NCBI GenBank assembly: GCA_020137815.1
Contig: CM035359.1
Location: forward strand, 4,746,032-4,810,031
Source: Hormiphora californensis
Taxonomy: Eukaryota; Ctenophora; Tentaculata; Cydippida; Pleurobrachiidae
DNA: 64,000 nt
Direction: 5' to 3'
Shown here: piece by piece, positions 59,832 to 64,000 of the stretch
How positions within the stretch are numbered: the first letter of the stretch is position 1
How the letters are laid out: each line of letters opens with the position of its first letter
Made by a program: the position numbers and the translations under genes
The notes under the pieces: model-generated
Seen by the model: the letters and a program-made list of their open reading frames with translations, nothing else
What the model was told of the DNA's origin: nothing
Database searches by the model: none

Positions 59832-60070
59832 TCTTTCTCTTTGCAACATTGTTATCAATCACCTGTTAAAACTGGAAGAACTCCAGTAAGTACCCCGAGT
59901 ACTCCAGTACACCAGATCTCTCAGTTCTCAAATTTGAGAACTGGTCAAGCGCGCGATGATTTCGAGTTCAGTCCAGTAAATAGCCGTACTGGTGCGCGAA
60001 CTCCAGTATTTTTCTCAGTAAGTAGCCGTCGAACTGGAGTTTAGTTCAGTACGGCTGTTTTCCGCTTATA
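59478..60070. repeat. Duplicated block with two long CT arrays
   Basis: The order AGCACGCAAGCACGTTCTCT, (CT)n, TTTGCAACATTGTTATCAAT, CACCTGTTAAAACTGGAA occurs twice (59460-59650 and 59727-59885): a tandem segmental duplication with arrays of about 80-90 bp. Outside it, CTGAACTGGACTTCAGTACG-like words at 59315 and 60045 are inverted and both next to GCGGAAAAC/GTTTTCCGC, suggesting that the whole 59300-60070 block is one large foldback repeat. Confidence 0.7.
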
Positions 60071-60253
60071 CCAGGCTTCATCGGCTAACAAAGAGATTTT
60101 TCAAAATCTAGGAAAAATGCTTCAATATTTCATATCCAGCTAAATGCTTCAATGTTTCATATCCAGCTAAATGCTCCAATGTTTCCTGATGCTCAATGTT
60201 TCCCTATGCTAAATGTTTCCCGATGCTAAATGAAACTGATTGTGAGTATTCAC

Positions 60254-61336
60254 CTCATGATGAGGGCTACCACCACTCCTTGCGGGTGAGGGCGTCTTCA
60301 TTTTCGGACTTCCACCTCCACCGAGACTCGGCTGTTTATTAATTATTGATTTAATAAATTAAATAATTAATTACAATGACTTCGACTTTTGATTAATGTA
60401 ATTATAGAAGATGAAATTTTTTTAGCCTTTACTTTATCGAGTCTGGGTGAGAGAGTGGAAGTCCGAAGCATGTTTGAGTAATTGGTGATTAGTTTCAGCG
60501 AATATAGAGATCAGTTGCAAGAGTGCTATGCGGTTTGTTCCAAGCTCTCACTCAGACCCCATTAGTAAGTTCATCGGTTATCTTATAATTTTACTATTAT
60601 GATTTTCATGTTTCAACTCACCATTTCCGTTGGCATCTAAAACACAATTGTTTAAATTAGAAAATATGTAGTTTATTAATGTGATCTGAGCGAGGCTTTG
60701 AACAAAGATTGTTTGAAACAAATTGAATGGCTTCTTGTACTGCAGAGAACTGTCTCTTTGAGGCCAATGCTCTGACCGCGGTTCTCGAATGTATGGTCAG
60801 GCCAATTCTCTGACAGACAGAGAATCAGGAACCGACCGAATCAGGAAATACTGGTCCCTGATTGGCTGATAGCCAGTCACGTGACCTAAATAACGAGTTC
60901 TGATTGGTTGTTTACTTGTTTCGGTCGGTTCCTGCAGAGAATGGCTTTTTGAGAAATATGTTTTGCTTTCAAGTTACCTCAATCTCTATTTCCACCGGAT
61001 CCTTGGGGAAACAGCAGGGACAGCACGCTTTAATCTTCAACAAACATTTCTAAAGATCATGTGGTTAATTGGTTGTTTGGCGGCGCCAGACCCCAATTTA
61101 ATTCTCAGATGGGGTCGCGGCGCTAGACAAGCTTCATAAATTAGACAAACAGAAATGTATGTAGGGCTAGATGTATGTATACTATCTGGTGGTGCCAGAC
61201 CACCTTTTAATTTGCAATCAGACACTTGCCGCCAGACAGTACTCACGAGCAGAATAATACTAACAAATAACTAAACAGCTCTTACCATGTACCAGGGGAC
61301 CATATCCGCAAGGTCGTCCATATCAAAGTTATCCAT
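60254..61336 (-). CDS. N-terminal exons of a Cys-cluster (probably palmitoylated) protein
   Basis: Four minus-strand exons in phase 0: 61336-61286 (start; MDNFDMDDLADMVPWYM), 61049-60978 (KCLLKIKACCPCCFPKDPV...), a 15-nt microexon 60636-60622 (MPTEM) and 60331-60254 (Gly/Ser/Pro-rich, ending SGGSPHHE). Each has clean GT-AG borders. The CCPCC cluster beside Lys residues is a typical S-acylation site for membrane attachment, and the rest is acidic then disordered. Family not recognised. The last exon ends with donor GAG|GTGAAT, so the gene continues to lower coordinates and might reach the UBA-like exons at 41843-41304; then the LTR element would lie in its intron, antisense. The microexon is the least certain part. 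Confidence 0.5.
60758..60820. repeat. GAGGCCAATGCTCTGACC hairpin repeat
   Basis: GAGGCCAATGCTCTGACCGC and GGTCAGGCCAATTCTCTGAC, same family as 8160-8372, directly next to the hAT MITE. Confidence 0.6.
60826..60934. mobile_element. hAT-type MITE, copy 3
   Basis: 109 bp, CAGGAACCGACCGAATCAGG ... TTTCGGTCGGTTCCTG, with perfect 8-bp target duplication CAGAGAAT on each side (60818-60825, 60935-60942). Only a few differences from the copy at 5850. Lies in an intron of the Cys-cluster gene. Confidence 0.88.
61078..61140. repeat. GGCGGCGCCAGACCCC palindromic repeat
   Basis: TTGGCGGCGCCAGACCCCAA facing TGGGGTCGCGGCGCTAGACA: one of at least five copies of the family described at 26990-27405. In the first intron of the Cys-cluster gene. 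Confidence 0.6.
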
Positions 61337-63540
61337 GGTCGTGTGTGATAAAATCTAACTTTTTAGAAAAAGTTTTTTTTAAAGGAACGTTTTCTACACA
61401 AATATGAATACTAAAAAAATAAAATGAATAATTAAACAACTCTCTCTATTGAATCAAGATATCCATTACAAGAGTCCACAATATATATTCGCAGGCAACG
61501 GTCAAAATATGGAGCAGGCTGCAGTAGGGGTATGTTTTTTGAGTTCAATCAACAATGAATGCAATCATTGAGGAACAAGACTTTTCCACGGTCTTTGGAG
61601 TCAATTAAAACCAGTTGAATTGAACGAGAAATCCGGGCGTACTACGACGGGTCAGATAAGAAGTGAGCTTACTGAGTCACTATGTTTACAGATAGATAGA
61701 CCTCGCTTAGATAGAGAGAGAGAGACAGGCACGGACGGTCGGTGTGAATTGTGTAAACTCACCATAATGTTCTCATCTCTCTATTTCTGTATTTCTTTCT
61801 AAGTATCTTTCCCTCTCTCACTGATATCTACATCTTTCTCCCTAGATATCAATCTATCCTAGTCTTCGTATATAAAACACCGAATTGAAACTATCTTTGG
61901 CTTACACGTTTGAGTCCCATGGCTAGGCTGTCAGGCCAATGCTCTGACCGCTGTTTTCACGCAGAAAGAAATGAGAATAGGGCCATGGTAATGAAATTAC
62001 CCCTCCACGTTATAATAGCTCATGGATTATTATATGCAATATGATAACAGAGTCCAGACCTGAGGCCAATGGATTTGTTAGTAAAATGTATATTATATCA
62101 GGAAGCTGATAATGGGCTCGTTATACGGGCCCTACTATTATAGTCCCTGGAAAATGACTAAGGCGGTTCAAGCTGTGTCCGTCGCGCAATTTTTCCTGCT
62201 ATTTTTGCAAATTTTGTCCGCCTAATGTGTCCCAACATCTAAAACCAACCCAGCCGCACACAGTGGAAGAATGGGATCACTTGTAACTCGCGTTTCCTGT
62301 TTACTATGCTCCTGAAACTACCGGTAACGCCCATAACGAACCGCCTTTGATATGACGCAATGGGTTGTTTTGTTCAAACCCTTCATTTATATGGTCAATA
62401 AAAGCAATCAATGTGCTCAATGGACTTTCCCATTTGATATTAATTGTTAAGTTAAAGTGGTAATTATCCTCTGGTTAAGACTATTACATTTTCCAAATGT
62501 ATTTTGAAAGCCTAAAGGCTGAAAAAGTAAAACAGCAGCATATATAGATAATGATTGTCAAAGTCAAATAGGTATTTTTCGAGGGGAGAGCACTCCCGTA
62601 ACTAATCCTTGTTACTAAGAAATCCCAGCTTGAAGCAAAACGCTCCGAATAATGTGCTAAAATTTAGTTCTCGCAAACGTAGCCTTCCGCAGAGAACATT
62701 TTTGAATATATTCTGGCCCTACCTTCAGCTGCCTCTTTTATAGAAATGTCATACAGTATAACACATATAATATGCTTGTACAGTAGAAAAATAATTACCC
62801 TTTGGTAGACAAAAACAAGAAAAGTAAAAGAGGAAAAGCTGTTAAAATATATTGGATAAATTGATTGGGCTATCACCTTTAATAGTACCAATTTAATAGT
62901 ACACTCTTTAATAGTACACTCTTTAAAAACCAAACACCCATAAAGAGGTTTCCAATGTTTTGGAATAGTTCGTTAAAATATTTTTATGTACTTCTAAATG
63001 TTTTTTAAGGTTCACTCTGTTTACTAATCTCACCAATTATTTGGATACACTCTGCAGGAATTGTCATGGTTTGGTCTTCTTAGTAACCCCCTTACACGGC
63101 CGCTTGTAGTGGGAATACGGTAATGGAAAACGGAGACACTGTATGAAGGCGCGCAACCGTGGCCAATCGGCGCATTAGTACGTGCTGACAAAAAGTACTT
63201 TTAACAGATTGTTGACAAAAGCCCTTGCGTGTTACGCAAATTTTGACTGCAAGCAGCACTGTAAGTACTCATCAACTTGTAACCCTTTACCCAACAAATC
63301 AACTTAGTTTAGTAAAACTTGCCCTTTACTAAGTAATTGGGATTTAGCTTCTCCAATCCCGGAATAACATTTACTCTAGTATCATACTACTTACTAAGCA
63401 AATTGTGTAACGGAGGTCACCTAGCAACTACACTTGCACGTGCAATTATTAGAGGGACCTGGAGACCTCTCTCTCCCGGTTGCAGTTGAGTACCAGGGGG
63501 AAATTCAATTCTGCACGTGCATTCTTTTACTTCTGTCCTG
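61337..63540. other. Upstream/intergenic region
   Basis: Promoter side of the Cys-cluster gene, then AT-rich DNA with one more GTCAGGCCAATGCTCTGACC word (61929-61948). No coding exon or RNA gene recognised. Confidence 0.4.
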
Positions 63541-64000
63541 ATGTCTAGCTCTTCCACCCCAAGCGCTATTCGGCAACGTTTATCTAGGTCAAGGAGAACT
63601 GCTGCTGTCAGGGAGCAGACTAGAGAATATAATGACAGATTACGCGAACGTGTTCAAGCGAGCCAATCAACGATTACGGATAGCTTTACCCAACGTCGCC
63701 CAAGGGTGATTACTCCAGTCAAATATAGAAATCTCCGAATCGGCTACATAGCGGCCAAGTTTTCATGTGATGAGTTTCTGGAACAGCAATGCACCTCCAT
63801 GACATTGATCTCTTAAATTCGCTCCTTGACATTGTCAGGAAGCCCAGAGAGTACAACAACATGGGTAGGGAGAAAGTGAGAGATAGGCTAGGAACGGATG
63901 GTGCATGCAATGTGATGTCAGCGTTCCCTTATCCAGCTACCATTTTCCCGAAATTAGCCCGTAGGGCGAACGGGCCTACTAGTTATATATACACAAATTT
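63541..64000 (+). CDS. Partial uncharacterised ORF at right edge
   Basis: From the ATG at 63541 a frame runs to a stop at 63814-63816 (MSSSSTPSAIRQRLSRSRRT ... RERVQASQS ... VITPVKYRNLRIGY). A second frame, open from about 63789 (HLHDIDLLNSLLDIVRKPRE) to the window end, looks equally coding (REKVRDRLGTDGA). The two would join with a one-base shift near 63790, so this may be a decayed transposon gene or one more base error. The Arg-rich start suggests a DNA- or RNA-binding N-terminus. Family not recognised; the right end is outside the window. Confidence 0.35.

Overview
The window is nuclear DNA from a multicellular animal. It carries intron-rich genes with GT-AG introns (mostly 80-600 bp, a few of several kb), an AFF-family transcription-elongation scaffold, a class A (rhodopsin-like) GPCR, a C2H2 zinc-finger gene, a cathepsin L and a retrovirus-like LTR element. 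Long CT/GA microsatellites, minisatellites and many small hairpin-forming DNA transposons fill the space between exons. The species cannot be fixed from sequence alone; compact introns and the gene set suggest a marine invertebrate, perhaps a sponge or another early-branching phylum (inference).

Layout: 1-4882 is the 3' end of an AFF/AF4-like gene (+). 4883-9075 is a gene-free stretch of simple repeats and MITEs. 9076-25211 is a 21-exon zinc-finger gene (+) with an N-terminal Tudor-like domain and eight C2H2 fingers. Its fourth intron (10614-13591) holds a 2.5-kb Transib/RAG-like transposon, and its 4.2-kb eighteenth intron holds a complete nine-exon cathepsin L gene on the other strand (20971-23025). 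25875-26210 is a two-exon gene for a small basic protein. 28528-38105 (-) is an eight-exon aminergic-like GPCR gene whose last intron hosts an intronless arylsulfatase gene (30404-32824, +) with a mucin-like tail. 41304-41843 (-) and 60254-61336 (-) are the 3' and 5' ends of minus-strand gene(s), possibly one gene. Between them lies a young, structurally complete retrovirus-like element (43977-54598) with gag, a -1 frameshift site, pol, env and a fourth ORF between identical-looking 472-bp LTRs. An uncharacterised partial ORF lies at the right edge.

Most interesting: (1) the element at 10988-13474 has ends reading CACAGTGG (the RAG recombination-signal heptamer), an exact 5-bp target duplication GTCCA, terminal repeats whose shared block is offset by 11 bp between the two ends, and a transposase C-terminal remnant with the Cx2Cx3GHx4C motif; together these mark it as a Transib/RAG1-like relative. 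(2) The retrovirus-like element has an A AAA AAC slippery site with an 8-bp hairpin at the gag stop, an Env whose ectodomain begins with an apple/PAN-like segment, an extra 3' ORF of unknown function, and a CGTGYGCC motif repeated nine times in all codon phases. (3) The zinc-finger gene carries five tandem copies of a 40-bp exon-end/splice-donor unit.

Exon chains were built by eye from splice-site phase and protein continuity. The zinc-finger, cathepsin and GPCR chains give total lengths that are exact multiples of three, after allowing for two extra bases in the zinc-finger gene and one in cathepsin L. Those three single-base insertions are either disabling changes or residual assembly errors.
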